Shown: positions 25,877 to 35,249 of the stretch, in pieces
How positions within the stretch are numbered: position 1 is the first letter of the stretch
Layout: the number at the start of each line of letters is the position of its first letter
NCBI GenBank assembly: GCA_035270785.1
Contig: DATESN010000025.1
Location: 1 to 64,000, forward strand
Reading direction: 5' to 3'
DNA from: DATESN01 sp035270785
GTDB taxonomy: Bacteria; Bacillota; Clostridia; Lachnospirales; Lachnospiraceae
Length of the DNA stretch: 64,000 nucleotides
Notes under the pieces: model-generated
Told to the model about the DNA's origin: nothing
The model's input: the letters and a program-made list of their open reading frames with translations, nothing else
The model's database searches: none
Translations under genes and position numbers: made by a program

Positions 25877-25893
25877 AAAAAAAGAGATGTATG

Positions 25894-27681
25894 TTATTTA
25901 TTTAAGAAATCATATTGTGAATGATATAGCTTACTATATTCGCCACCTAAAGAGACGAGTTCATGATGGCTTCCCCGTTCTATGATATCTCCTTTATCAA
26001 CATACATAATACAAGTAGCATTTTTAATGGTTGATAACCGATGAGCTATAATAAAGGACGTTCTTCCTTCTAACAATTTATTTAAACCAAGTTGTAGTAT
26101 TATTTCCGTTTCCGTATCAATACTGGAAGTTGCCTCATCTAAAATAAGTATTTTAGGATCGGCAAGGAGTGCTCTTGCAAAAGAAATTAATTGTCGTTGT
26201 CCTGCTGATAAACGGCTCCCTCGTTCATTTACTTGAGTTTCATATCCATCATCCATTTCCATTATAAAATCATGGGCGCAAACAGTTTTGGCAGCGCGTA
26301 TGACGTCTTCATCAGAAGCTACTTTATTACCATATCGTATATTATCCATAATTGTTCCGGAAAAGATAAAGCTATCTTGCATCATTACACCCATTTGAGA
26401 TCGTAGGGAATGGATAGTTTTGGTGGAGATATCCATATCATCAATTAGAATCTTCCCTGAGTCAACATTATAAAAACGACTTATTAAGTTTACAATGGTT
26501 GTTTTTCCAGCACCTGTTGGACCTACAAAGGCGAAGGAATCGCCTTTATTAGCGATGAAATTAACATTTTTAAGGATGGGATGTCCTTCTTCATAGCTAA
26601 AGGTTACGTCGCGAAATTCAACTTTACCACTTATTGAAGGAAGGTCTGTTGCATTTAAACTATCTTTCACTAAAACAGGCTCGTCAATTGTTTCAAAAAT
26701 TCTTTCTAAATAGGAGATAGCAGTTAATAATGAGTTATAGAAAGAAGCAAGTGTGTTAATGGGTTGCCAGAAACGATATACATAAGAAGTGAAAGCCACA
26801 AGGATACCTGCAGTTATAAAAGAGCTTCCTCCCATCATCCAGTTGATTCCAAGCATGTAAATAAAGGAAACCGTAATTGTTGAAATTAAATCAATGGAAG
26901 GCCCCATAACAAAGTTGTATTTTACAGCTTTCATCCAAGCACTTCGATAACTTTCACTTAAGTTATTAAAGATGCCACTGTTTTCTTCCTCTCTAACAAA
27001 AGATTGTGTGACACGAATTCCATTGATGCTTTCTGCAATATAGGCATTTAAATTAGACTGTTTATTACTTTGTATTTGCCAAGCACTTCGTTGTTTCTTT
27101 TTAATAAATACAACAACAGAAATTAGGATTGGAAGACCACAAAGAGTAATCAAAGTTAAGCGAACATTAAGAAATAGCATAAAAAACAAAATAAAGAATA
27201 AATTACTCAAATCAGTAATAGTGTTAATAATACCATTTGATAACAAGTCACTTAAATTATTCACATAATTAACAACACGAACTTGAATCTTGCCATGCGG
27301 TCTATCATCGTAATAAGAAAAAGGAAGTTTTTGAAGATGTTTAAATAAATCAGAGCGTAAGTCGTGAATAATGCTTTGACCAATATTTGTAGTAATACGT
27401 ATTTTAATTCTTAGGCTAATGACTGCATAAATTGTAACAAGAGCTGTTAATCCGCTATAAATTAAGATTCCCCTCATATCTTTTTCTGGAATGCAAATAT
27501 CCATTATCTTTTGGAAGAAGATGGGGATTAGCATGGCAAGAAAAGAAGAAGATAACATAAGTAGTAAAGCCATTAATAATTGTTTTTTATAAGGAGACAT
27601 ATATCGACCCAAGCGTTTTAATTGATTGATATCAAAACTATCTTCCAAAGATTCATCTACATCATATTTGTTGCGTGCCAC
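25894..27681 (-). CDS. ABC exporter half-transporter, catalytically complete subunit
   Basis: 595 residues: six membrane segments (about 35-320) and a nucleotide-binding domain. Walker A is GPTGAGKTTIV, the signature LSAGQRQLISFARALL, Walker B ILILDEATSSID with the catalytic Glu, and the H loop IIAHRLSTI. It is encoded 12 bases downstream of a second half-transporter with a degenerate ATP site, the pattern of heterodimeric multidrug or lipid exporters (BmrCD/LmrCD, TM287/288 type). The substrate is unknown. The AraC regulator divergent from the operon may control it. Confidence 0.92.
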   Translation of the reverse strand: MARNKYDVDESLEDSFDINQLKRLGRYMSPYKKQLLMALLLMLSSSFLAMLIPIFFQKIMDICIPEKDMRGILIYSGLTALVTIYAVISLRIKIRITTNIGQSIIHDLRSDLFKHLQKLPFSYYDDRPHGKIQVRVVNYVNNLSDLLSNGIINTITDLSNLFFILFFMLFLNVRLTLITLCGLPILISVVVFIKKKQRSAWQIQSNKQSNLNAYIAESINGIRVTQSFVREEENSGIFNNLSESYRSAWMKAVKYNFVMGPSIDLISTITVSFIYMLGINWMMGGSSFITAGILVAFTSYVYRFWQPINTLASFYNSLLTAISYLERIFETIDEPVLVKDSLNATDLPSISGKVEFRDVTFSYEEGHPILKNVNFIANKGDSFAFVGPTGAGKTTIVNLISRFYNVDSGKILIDDMDISTKTIHSLRSQMGVMMQDSFIFSGTIMDNIRYGNKVASDEDVIRAAKTVCAHDFIMEMDDGYETQVNERGSRLSAGQRQLISFARALLADPKILILDEATSSIDTETEIILQLGLNKLLEGRTSFIIAHRLSTIKNATCIMYVDKGDIIERGSHHELVSLGGEYSKLYHSQYDFLNK

Positions 27682-27693
27682 GTTGTTTCCCCC

Positions 27694-29430
27694 CTATCGA
27701 GCTTTTGCATCAAAATCACCATATTGGTGATGAAATGCAGTTGCATAGTATCCATTTTTTAAAAGTAAATCTTTATGAGTGCCTTGTTCAATGATTCGTC
27801 CATTATCCATAACTAGGATTAAATCAGCATCAATAATAGATGAAATACGGTAAGCAATCACAAAGATAGTGCAGGTCTTATCTAATTTCTCTAATTGTTT
27901 TTGGATATAGCTTTCCGTTTCCATATCAACGGCAGAGGTTGTATCATCCAATATTAATATGGAAGGATCTTTCAATAATGCTCTGGCAAGAGAGATACGT
28001 TGTTTTTGCCCTCCAGATAATCCAACACCACGCTCGCCAACAATGGTATCATATCCATCTGGCATATTTTGAATAAATAAATTAGCATCTGCCATTTTAG
28101 CCGCTTTTTTCACATCTTCAAAAGGACAATTAGGCTTTCCATATGCGATGTTCCCTTCAATCGTATCTGAAAAAAGAAACACATCTTGCATTGCCATTCC
28201 GATATTATCTCGTAAGTCATAAAGATCCAAATCTTTTATATTGATTCCATCTACAAGTACTTCTCCAGAGGTTGTATCATAGAATCGGCAAAGTAAATTC
28301 ATAATAGTAGATTTTCCGGCTCCGGTAGAACCAATAATACCAACGGTTTGTCCTTTTTTTACAGTAAAGCTTATGTGATTTACAATGTCCTCATCATATG
28401 CTCGATAGGAAACATCTTTAAATTCCACATTTCCATCCATCTGCTTTCTAACAATAGGTGAAATAGGTGCTTTTACATTAGGTTCTTCACTAAAAGTTGC
28501 ATATATTTTTTCCACGGAAGTAATAAAACGTTGGATATCGTTAATCCACCAACCACAAAAACGAAGTGGGACGGTGAGCATCCAAAGATAACCGCTGACG
28601 GTAACTAGATTGCCTAAGGTCATTTCTCCTTGAATTACTAAGTAGCTTCCATAAATCATTAATACAATAGTAAGTGCATTGGATAATAGCTCAAAGGTTG
28701 GAACGAATTTCACCCATATTTTAGCAGCACCTAACTCAGCTTCTTTAAAGGCATCATTTTCCTTATTGAATTTTTCGATTTCGTAATCTTCTTTTGCAAA
28801 AGCGCGGACCACACGGTTTCCACTTATATTTTCCTGTACACAAGTATTGAGCACAGAAAATTGCTGTCTTGTTTTTGTAAAAGCAGGTTTTACAGCTTTT
28901 GATTGCTTATATGTATTTAATGCTGTAAAGGGTAATACTAGTAGCATACACAAAGCCAATTTTACATTAACCGTAAATATCATGAATAAGGCAAAAATAA
29001 ATAATAGTAAGTTCTCATAGATTGCATAAATGGTAAAAGCCACAAAGTGGCGAATGGCATCCATATCACCAGTTTGTCGGGACATTAAATCACCAGTTCT
29101 TTTTTTGTTATAAAAAGCAAAGTCTTGAAATAAAAGTTTGCGATATACTTTGTCTCGCATTTCATATAGTAGACCTTGGGAGCAACTTTCAAATAAAAGT
29201 TGGTAGCTATAACGAAGAATACCTCTTACAGTAGCTACTAAGACTAAACAGGTAATTAGAACAGTAAGTAGTTTTGTATTTTTGTTTTGAATTACTTCAT
29301 CCACAATAGAACCTGATATGATCGGGTTAATGATAGCTAGTAATGAAATCAGTGTGGTTAAAAAAAGTCCAAGAATCATTTTTCCCTGATATTTTTTTAA
29401 AAATGATAGGAACCATTTCATTGGTGTCAT
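27694..29430 (-). CDS. ABC exporter half-transporter, degenerate-site subunit
   Basis: About 578 residues from ATG 29430, which has GGGAAAGGAAT correctly placed. The longer frame from 29490 lacks a ribosome binding site. The membrane domain is followed by an ATPase domain with Walker A GSTGAGKSTIM and signature LSGGQKQRISLARALL. Walker B ends ILILDDTTSAVD, with Asp in place of the catalytic Glu, and the H loop reads VIAYRISSI, with Tyr in place of His. These changes mark the non-hydrolysing partner of a heterodimeric exporter. It is the first gene of the two-gene operon. Confidence 0.92.
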   Translation of the reverse strand: MTPMKWFLSFLKKYQGKMILGLFLTTLISLLAIINPIISGSIVDEVIQNKNTKLLTVLITCLVLVATVRGILRYSYQLLFESCSQGLLYEMRDKVYRKLLFQDFAFYNKKRTGDLMSRQTGDMDAIRHFVAFTIYAIYENLLLFIFALFMIFTVNVKLALCMLLVLPFTALNTYKQSKAVKPAFTKTRQQFSVLNTCVQENISGNRVVRAFAKEDYEIEKFNKENDAFKEAELGAAKIWVKFVPTFELLSNALTIVLMIYGSYLVIQGEMTLGNLVTVSGYLWMLTVPLRFCGWWINDIQRFITSVEKIYATFSEEPNVKAPISPIVRKQMDGNVEFKDVSYRAYDEDIVNHISFTVKKGQTVGIIGSTGAGKSTIMNLLCRFYDTTSGEVLVDGINIKDLDLYDLRDNIGMAMQDVFLFSDTIEGNIAYGKPNCPFEDVKKAAKMADANLFIQNMPDGYDTIVGERGVGLSGGQKQRISLARALLKDPSILILDDTTSAVDMETESYIQKQLEKLDKTCTIFVIAYRISSIIDADLILVMDNGRIIEQGTHKDLLLKNGYYATAFHHQYGDFDAKAR

Positions 29431-29565
29431 AAAGAATATTCCTTTCCCGTGATTATTTGCGTTTATTTTACCAAAGAACCACTTATACATTGCAATTATA
29501 TCTTGTTATGATTAAAATGAAATGTAGTATCTTGCAAGTTTCATGTATCATTTTGTATAGATTTG

Positions 29566-29594
29566 TTTACATTTTAACAAATATCTATTAAAAT
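29566..29594 (+). promoter_or_regulatory. Promoter of the AraC-type regulator gene
   Basis: TTTACA (29566-29571), a 17-base spacer and TAAAAT (29589-29594) lie 27 bases before the start codon. The divergent exporter operon starts within 140 bases, so regulator binding here could affect both directions. Confidence 0.5.
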
Positions 29595-29621
29595 AGATAG
29601 ATATGTAAAGGAGTTTATTAA

Positions 29622-30479
29622 ATGTCTAAAGAACAATATGATATAACAAGAGAAGATTTGAATCCTACTTTTCTATTTATATGTAAGGGCGCTAGGATTG
29701 AAGATGAAAAGAATTATCATTGCCATGATTTTATAGAAATGGATATCATACTTTCTGGGAAAGGAAAGTATTATATTGAGAATAAAATGTATGAAGTAGA
29801 AGAAGGGGATGTTCTCATTTTTAATCCAGGGACTCATCATCAAGCAATTGTATTAGATAAGAACAAACCTATTGTAGAGTTTTTTGTGGGGTTTACAGAA
29901 ATTAATTTTAAGGATATGCAAGTAAATCACTTAAATTTCAAAAATGGGACTCCGATTTTACATACTAAATCAGAATTGCGTTATAAGCTATTTAAACTTT
30001 GTACCTCGATGCTTGCGGAAAATGAAGTCCTTAGACTCGGCAGGTATTTTATGATGAAAACCTATTTGGTACAAATGTTACTTCTTATTATAAGGGAGCA
30101 ATCGGAACCTCTAGAAAGAAGAAAAGGATATGCATTTGAGTCTTTTGGTAAAAAATATGTAGTTGAACAAATTATCAACTATTTTGAAGAACATTTTGAA
30201 GAAAAGATATCATTGGATCAAATTGCAGAAAATATGTACCTAAGTCCCTTCTATATTTCCAAAATATTCAAGAGTGAAACTGGTGACACACCAATTCGAC
30301 ACTTGATTGATATTCGACTGGATAAGGCAAAAGAAATGTTGGAACTTGGAAAAGTCGACAATATTCAAACAGCAGCTGATAGCGTTGGATATGAGGACGC
30401 TTATCATTTTAGTAAGTTATTTAAAAAAAGATTTGGAGTTACCCCATCTCAAGTAAAAAATAAAAATAAAAAATTGTAG
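29622..30479 (+). CDS. AraC family transcriptional regulator with cupin domain
   Basis: 285 residues. The N-terminal cupin domain (HCHDFIEMDIILSGKGKYYI, EEGDVLIFNPGTHHQAI) should bind a small ligand. The C-terminal AraC DNA-binding domain has two helix-turn-helix units (KISLDQIAENMYLSPFYISK and AADSVGYEDAYHFSKLFKKR, ending GVTPSQVK). It is divergent from the ABC exporter genes and 8 bases upstream of the TraX-like gene, so it may regulate either. AAAGGAG precedes the ATG. Confidence 0.92.
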   Translation: MSKEQYDITREDLNPTFLFICKGARIEDEKNYHCHDFIEMDIILSGKGKYYIENKMYEVEEGDVLIFNPGTHHQAIVLDKNKPIVEFFVGFTEINFKDMQVNHLNFKNGTPILHTKSELRYKLFKLCTSMLAENEVLRLGRYFMMKTYLVQMLLLIIREQSEPLERRKGYAFESFGKKYVVEQIINYFEEHFEEKISLDQIAENMYLSPFYISKIFKSETGDTPIRHLIDIRLDKAKEMLELGKVDNIQTAADSVGYEDAYHFSKLFKKRFGVTPSQVKNKNKKL

Positions 30480-30487
30480 AGCAGGAA

Positions 30488-31270
30488 ATGAAAATGAATG
30501 AAGAAGTAGTAGTAATGGAACCTAAGAAATACCAATTTCTTAGTGGTGGGGCACTTAAAATAATTGCGATTATTATTATGCTAATCGACCATATAGGCGC
30601 GTCTGTTATAGCTCGTTTATTAAATGGAGGGTATTTTTCGGACTTAGATTATACTCGCTTTAAAAATTATTATGAGATATTAAGGACGATTGGTAGAATC
30701 GCATTTCCTATTTTTTGTTTTTTATTGGTGGAGGGTTTTTTGCATACAAGAAGCCCTAAAAAATATATAGTAAGACTTGGTGTATTTGGGCTGATTTCCG
30801 AATGGCCTTTTGATATGGCTTTTTTTCAACAATGGACCTACAAGCATCAAAATGTATTTTTCACACTATTTATTGGATTAATCTGCATATGGGGAATGGA
30901 TTCACTTTCAAAAAATAAATTTTTTTCAGATAAAAAAATTAGATTTAAAGATTTTCTTTTAGTTATGATACAGGTAATCATAGCATTTGCAGGCATGGCT
31001 TGTGCACTTTATTTAAATACAGATTATAATATGTATGGGGTTTTGGTAATTATCGTTTTATATATCTTTAGAAAAGAACGTGGGTTTTCTGCATTGGCAG
31101 GCTATTTTGTAATGTTTAAAATTGATACAATGTGTTTTCCGGGATTTTTATTGACACAGTTTTATAATGGAAAACGAGGAATTAAATTAAAGTATTTATT
31201 CTATCTATTTTATCCTGCTCATTTATTAATCTTGTGGTATATTGGAACTGTTTTGTTAGCAAGTAAGTAA
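30488..31270 (+). CDS. TraX family membrane protein
   Basis: 260 residues with seven or eight membrane segments. The TraX hallmark is near the N terminus (SGGALKIIAIIIMLIDHIGA), followed by IGRIAFPIFCFLLVEGFLHT and LISEWPFDMAF. TraX of the F plasmid acetylates pilin; chromosomal Firmicutes homologues are presumed acyltransferases of unknown target. It lies 8 bases after the AraC regulator gene and is probably co-transcribed. Nothing here links it to conjugation. Confidence 0.9.
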   Translation: MKMNEEVVVMEPKKYQFLSGGALKIIAIIIMLIDHIGASVIARLLNGGYFSDLDYTRFKNYYEILRTIGRIAFPIFCFLLVEGFLHTRSPKKYIVRLGVFGLISEWPFDMAFFQQWTYKHQNVFFTLFIGLICIWGMDSLSKNKFFSDKKIRFKDFLLVMIQVIIAFAGMACALYLNTDYNMYGVLVIIVLYIFRKERGFSALAGYFVMFKIDTMCFPGFLLTQFYNGKRGIKLKYLFYLFYPAHLLILWYIGTVLLASK

Positions 31271-31333
31271 AATTAGAATAAGATAAGTATTCCTGACCTA
31301 ATTTGTAATCCGTCGCGCTGGGCACTAGAATGC

Positions 31334-31362
31334 TTGAATTTTGCATATAACTTGATTATAAT
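31334..31362 (+). promoter_or_regulatory. Sigma-A promoter before the SDR-like gene
   Basis: TTGAAT (31334-31339), a 17-base spacer and a perfect TATAAT (31357-31362) lie 54 bases before the start codon. Confidence 0.65.
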
Positions 31363-31415
31363 GAATTTACTTAAATAACTAAAAGATATAACTAACGAAA
31401 GAGGTAAGGTGAGAT

Positions 31416-32132
31416 ATGCTTATGGAAAAATTATGCGTAGTGCTAGGTGGTATGAATGATACCTGCATATCAATTGCAAAAACCTTTGCAATTGATAAAT
31501 GTAATATTGCATTTATGGATTCTAATAAACAAGTGGGCAAAGAGATTAAAAATGAAATTGAACATCAATATGATGTAAAGTGTTTTTTCTTTCATGGTGA
31601 TCCTGAATCACAAGAAGATTTGGAGTTTTTTGTAGGAGGTATTATAGGGCAATTTGGAATGGTGGATTTTTTTATTAATAATGCAATTATTTATGCTAGT
31701 AACAATTCGGAAAACTGCTGCTTTGAAAAAATGAAAAAAGTGTTTCATTTGGGTGTCACAGTTCCTTTTTTATTTACACAACTGTGTAAAGATAATTTTA
31801 GAGAGGATGCGTCCATAGTAAACATAATAACAAGTACTGATCATGATAATGAACGTCTTTTAGCCGATGATTTTCCCTTACGTGGGACAATGGAATCTTT
31901 CATGAGTGCAATTACAATATTGCTAGAAGGAAAAATAAGAATAAATTGTGTAACTAACGGGTATGATGAAAATAGAATGTGTCAAGAGGAGAAGCAGGAT
32001 ATTGATCATACAATTTTATTCTTATGTAAAAAAAGAAGTGATTTTATAAATTGTCAAATTATCAATATTGATGGTGCACTTATTCAAACGTATATCGAAT
32101 ACAATCAAGGTGGATGGGACATAAAAAAATAG
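31416..32132 (+). CDS. Degenerate short-chain dehydrogenase-like protein
   Basis: 238 residues with an SDR-type Rossmann layout: a strand and loop VVLGGMNDTCISIAKTFA, the INNA motif (FFINNAIIYAS) and a Ser in IVNIITSTDH. The glycine-rich cofactor loop is altered (GGMNDTC instead of the usual Gly pattern). The catalytic Tyr-x3-Lys is missing (LRGTMESFMSAI at the expected position). It is therefore probably not a normal oxidoreductase and may be a non-catalytic or regulatory relative. GAGGTAAGGTGAG precedes the ATG. It is monocistronic. Confidence 0.65.
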   Translation: MLMEKLCVVLGGMNDTCISIAKTFAIDKCNIAFMDSNKQVGKEIKNEIEHQYDVKCFFFHGDPESQEDLEFFVGGIIGQFGMVDFFINNAIIYASNNSENCCFEKMKKVFHLGVTVPFLFTQLCKDNFREDASIVNIITSTDHDNERLLADDFPLRGTMESFMSAITILLEGKIRINCVTNGYDENRMCQEEKQDIDHTILFLCKKRSDFINCQIINIDGALIQTYIEYNQGGWDIKK

Positions 32133-32144
32133 AATAAAAGTTTG

Positions 32145-32185
32145 CCTGCATTGAGAATAAATGATATAATCAATGCAGGTTTTTT
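32145..32185 (+). terminator. Rho-independent terminator
   Basis: A perfect 10-bp stem (32145-32154 with 32170-32179, CCTGCATTGA/TCAATGCAGG) is followed by a T run. Confidence 0.88.
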
Positions 32186-32217
32186 ATTGTTTTTAAAAAT
32201 GTAATTGGAGGATTAAC

Positions 32218-33816
32218 ATGAAACTTACGTTTATTAGGGCAACCCATGAAGTTACAGGAAGCTGTCATTACTTAAATGCGTGCGGTAAAAATATTTTAGT
32301 AGATTGCGGCATGGAACAGGGAATTAATTATTTTGAAAATTGCGATATTCCAGTTGATGAAGCACTTATTGATTATGTATTTCTAACACATGCTCATGTG
32401 GATCATTCGGGAATGTTACCTTATTTATATGCTAGGGGATTTCGTGGTAAGATTTTCACCACGGATGCAACTGCAGACCTATGTAGTATTATGTTACGTG
32501 ATTGTGCTCATATTCAGATGCAAGAAGCGGACTGGAAAAATAGAAAGGCAAAACGAACACCAGGGGCACCCCTTATTGAACCTATTTATAAGATGGAAGA
32601 TGCAGATGGTGCCATAAAAAGAATTGTGCCTTGTCATTACGGGGAAAATATAAACATATGTGAAGGTGTGAAAATACGTTTCACCGATATTGGACATTTA
32701 CTTGGTTCTGCTAGTATTGAAGTTTGGCTTACGGAAGATAACCACACAAAAAAGATTGTTTTCTCAGGTGATATTGGAAATTATGATCAACCTATTATAA
32801 AGGATCCCATTAAAACAGAACAAGCGGATTATGTAGTTATGGAATCCACCTATGGGGATCGGATTCATTCTAGCGAAAAACCAGATTATATAGGAGAGAT
32901 AACAAAGGTTTTAAAAGAAACTTTTGACAAAGGGGGTAATGTAATTATTCCTTCTTTTGCAGTAGGTCGTGCTCAAGAGATGCTTTATTTTTTAAGACAG
33001 ATACGAGGAGAAAAATTAGTAAAGGGACACCCTGATTTTTTAGTATACTTGGATAGTCCATTGGCGGTAGAGGCTACTGGTATTTTTCAAAAGAATGTAT
33101 ATAATTGTTTTGACGATGAAACAATGGAACTTGTTAACAAAGGGATAAATCCAATTTCTTTTCCAGGACTTCGTTTATCAATCACAAGTGACGAATCAAA
33201 AGCAATCAACTTTGAGGATACACCTAAAGTAATTATTTCGGCATCTGGAATGTGTGAAGCGGGCAGAATACGCCATCATCTTAAACACAATTTATGGCGG
33301 CCAGAGTGTACCATACTTTTTGCTGGATATCAGGCGATAGGTACTATGGGTAGGACCATTTTAGAAGGAGCTAAAGAAGTTAAGCTTTTTGGTGAAGTAA
33401 TTGAAGTAAGGGCAAATATTCAAAAATTGGTTAATATAAGTGGCCATGCAGATAAAAACGGATTACTTGATTGGGTAAGTGGTTTTAAAGAGAAACCAGA
33501 ACGAATATTTGTTGTTCATGGAGAAGACAGTGTATGTAATTCATTTGTAAACTGTTTGCATGAAGAGCATGGATATGAGGCATATGCGCCATATAGTGGA
33601 ACTTCCGTAGATTTGCTTACCAATACCATTCTATACGAAGCCGAGCCAATTGTTATTAAAAAGAAGGGGAAAGTCGCATTTGATGTATTTGGAAGACTTA
33701 TGGCAGCTGGACAACGTTTGCTTGCAGTTATTCATAAAAGTGAAGGAATTCCGAATAAGGAATTAGGAAGGTTTGCAGACCAAATAAACTCCCTATGTGA
33801 TAAATGGGATAAATAG
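32218..33816 (+). CDS. Metallo-beta-lactamase/beta-CASP RNA nuclease
   Basis: 532 residues. The metal-binding motif HAHVDHSG is at about 58-65, with further ligands at GHLLGSASIEVW and SGDIGNYDQP. The beta-CASP segment and the C-terminal RNA-specificity motif follow (ISASGMCEAGRIRHHLKHNL, then NISGHADKNGLLDWV). This family (CPSF73/YSH1-like) includes RNA endo- and exonucleases. It is cytoplasmic. It begins after a terminator with AATTGGAGG before the ATG and precedes thyA by 65 bases. Confidence 0.9.
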   Translation: MKLTFIRATHEVTGSCHYLNACGKNILVDCGMEQGINYFENCDIPVDEALIDYVFLTHAHVDHSGMLPYLYARGFRGKIFTTDATADLCSIMLRDCAHIQMQEADWKNRKAKRTPGAPLIEPIYKMEDADGAIKRIVPCHYGENINICEGVKIRFTDIGHLLGSASIEVWLTEDNHTKKIVFSGDIGNYDQPIIKDPIKTEQADYVVMESTYGDRIHSSEKPDYIGEITKVLKETFDKGGNVIIPSFAVGRAQEMLYFLRQIRGEKLVKGHPDFLVYLDSPLAVEATGIFQKNVYNCFDDETMELVNKGINPISFPGLRLSITSDESKAINFEDTPKVIISASGMCEAGRIRHHLKHNLWRPECTILFAGYQAIGTMGRTILEGAKEVKLFGEVIEVRANIQKLVNISGHADKNGLLDWVSGFKEKPERIFVVHGEDSVCNSFVNCLHEEHGYEAYAPYSGTSVDLLTNTILYEAEPIVIKKKGKVAFDVFGRLMAAGQRLLAVIHKSEGIPNKELGRFADQINSLCDKWDK

Positions 33817-33881
33817 TTTGTGTAATAAAAATATTAGAAATAAAAATAGTAAAAACATGAGGTGAGGAGAAATTAGTTATT

Positions 33882-34730
33882 ATGAGTTTGGCAGACAATA
33901 TATTTATTAATATGTGTAATGATATCCTTGATAATGGGACGAGTACGGAAGGTGAAAAAGTAAGGCCCCACTGGGAGGATGGAACTCCAGCCTACACGAT
34001 AAAGAAATTTGGAGTGGTTAATCGTTATGACTTATCAAAAGAGTTTCCACTTATTACATTAAGAAAGACGGCATTAAAAAGTTGTACTGATGAAATGCTT
34101 TGGATCTGGCAACAAAAATCTCACAATGTAAATGATTTAAACAGTCATATTTGGGATGAGTGGGCTGATCAAAACGGGTCCATTGGCAAGGCATATGGAT
34201 ATCAACTAGCAGTGAAACATCAGTATAAAGAAGGCATGATGGATCAAGTGGATCGGGTTATTTATGATTTGAAAAACAATCCTTTTAGCCGAAGAATTAT
34301 GACTAATATTTATGTACACCAAGATTTACATGAAATGAACTTATATCCATGTGCATATAGTATGACTTTTAATGTAACTCAAAAAAAAGCTGAAGATAAG
34401 TTAACGCTAAATGCGATACTAAATCAAAGGTCACAGGATGTACTTGCAGCAAATAACTGGAATGTAGTTCAATACTCTGTTTTATTACATATGTTAGCCC
34501 AAATATGTAATATGAATGTGGGAGAGTTAGTACATGTAATTGCAGATGCGCATATATATGATAGGCATATACCTATTATTAAAGAATTGATTAGTAGAAA
34601 GACTTTTGATGCACCCATATTTTCATTAAATTCGGAAATCGATAACTTCTATAAATTTACAAGAAATGACGTAAAGGTTGACAATTATATGACAGGGATG
34701 CAAATTACGAATATACCAATAGCAATTTAA
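33882..34730 (+). CDS. thyA: Thymidylate synthase
   Basis: 282 residues of the classical folate-dependent enzyme. The catalytic Cys is at about 157 (LYPCAYSMTF), the dUMP phosphate-binding Arg region is NPFSRRIMTNIYV, and further motifs are LNQRSQDVLAANNWNVVQYS and HIYDRHIP. It converts dUMP to dTMP using methylene-tetrahydrofolate. The folA gene for the dihydrofolate reductase that recycles the cofactor starts 12 bases downstream, an expected pairing. Confidence 0.97.
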   Translation: MSLADNIFINMCNDILDNGTSTEGEKVRPHWEDGTPAYTIKKFGVVNRYDLSKEFPLITLRKTALKSCTDEMLWIWQQKSHNVNDLNSHIWDEWADQNGSIGKAYGYQLAVKHQYKEGMMDQVDRVIYDLKNNPFSRRIMTNIYVHQDLHEMNLYPCAYSMTFNVTQKKAEDKLTLNAILNQRSQDVLAANNWNVVQYSVLLHMLAQICNMNVGELVHVIADAHIYDRHIPIIKELISRKTFDAPIFSLNSEIDNFYKFTRNDVKVDNYMTGMQITNIPIAI

Positions 34731-34742
34731 TAAGGGGATAAT

Positions 34743-35240
34743 ATGAATGCAATTGTAGCAGTAGATCAGAATTGGGGAATTGGAAGTAAGAATAGGTTAT
34801 TAGTTTCCATCCCTAATGATCAGAAGTTTTTTCGTAACGAAACAATAGGTAAGGTTGTAGTCCTGGGACGAAAGACGATGGAAACATTTCCTGGTGGGAA
34901 ACCATTAATAAGTAGAACAAATATCATTCTCTCTAAAGACAAAAGGTACCAGGTAAAAGGTGCGATTGTCGTTAATTCTATAGAGGAGTTATTGGAGGAA
35001 TTAAAAAAATATAAATCGGAAGATGTATATATTGCCGGAGGAGATAGTATTTACAAACAAATGCTTCCTTATTGCGATATTGTACATGTGACTAAAATAG
35101 ATCGTTCCTATGAAGCTGATTCTTTTTTTCCTAATTTAGATGAAATGGATGAATGGAGTATTACGGCAGATAGCGAGGAACAAACGTATTTTGATTTAGA
35201 ATACCATTTTTTAAAATATGAAAAAATAGGTAGTAGATAA
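34743..35240 (+). CDS. folA: Dihydrofolate reductase
   Basis: 165 residues with the standard motifs: AIVAVDQNWGIGSKNRLLVS at the N terminus, the NADPH-binding VVLGRKTMETFPGGKPL, and VYIAGGDSIYKQMLPYCD. It reduces dihydrofolate made by thymidylate synthase back to tetrahydrofolate. It is co-transcribed with thyA. It ends nine bases before the convergent diguanylate cyclase gene with only a poor T run between them. Confidence 0.97.
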   Translation: MNAIVAVDQNWGIGSKNRLLVSIPNDQKFFRNETIGKVVVLGRKTMETFPGGKPLISRTNIILSKDKRYQVKGAIVVNSIEELLEELKKYKSEDVYIAGGDSIYKQMLPYCDIVHVTKIDRSYEADSFFPNLDEMDEWSITADSEEQTYFDLEYHFLKYEKIGSR

Positions 35241-35249
35241 GGGGTTTTT

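Noticed and set aside
29431..29490. Longer start for the degenerate ABC subunit
   Set aside because: No ribosome binding site before 29490, while the ATG at 29430 has a well-placed one and begins at the family's usual position.
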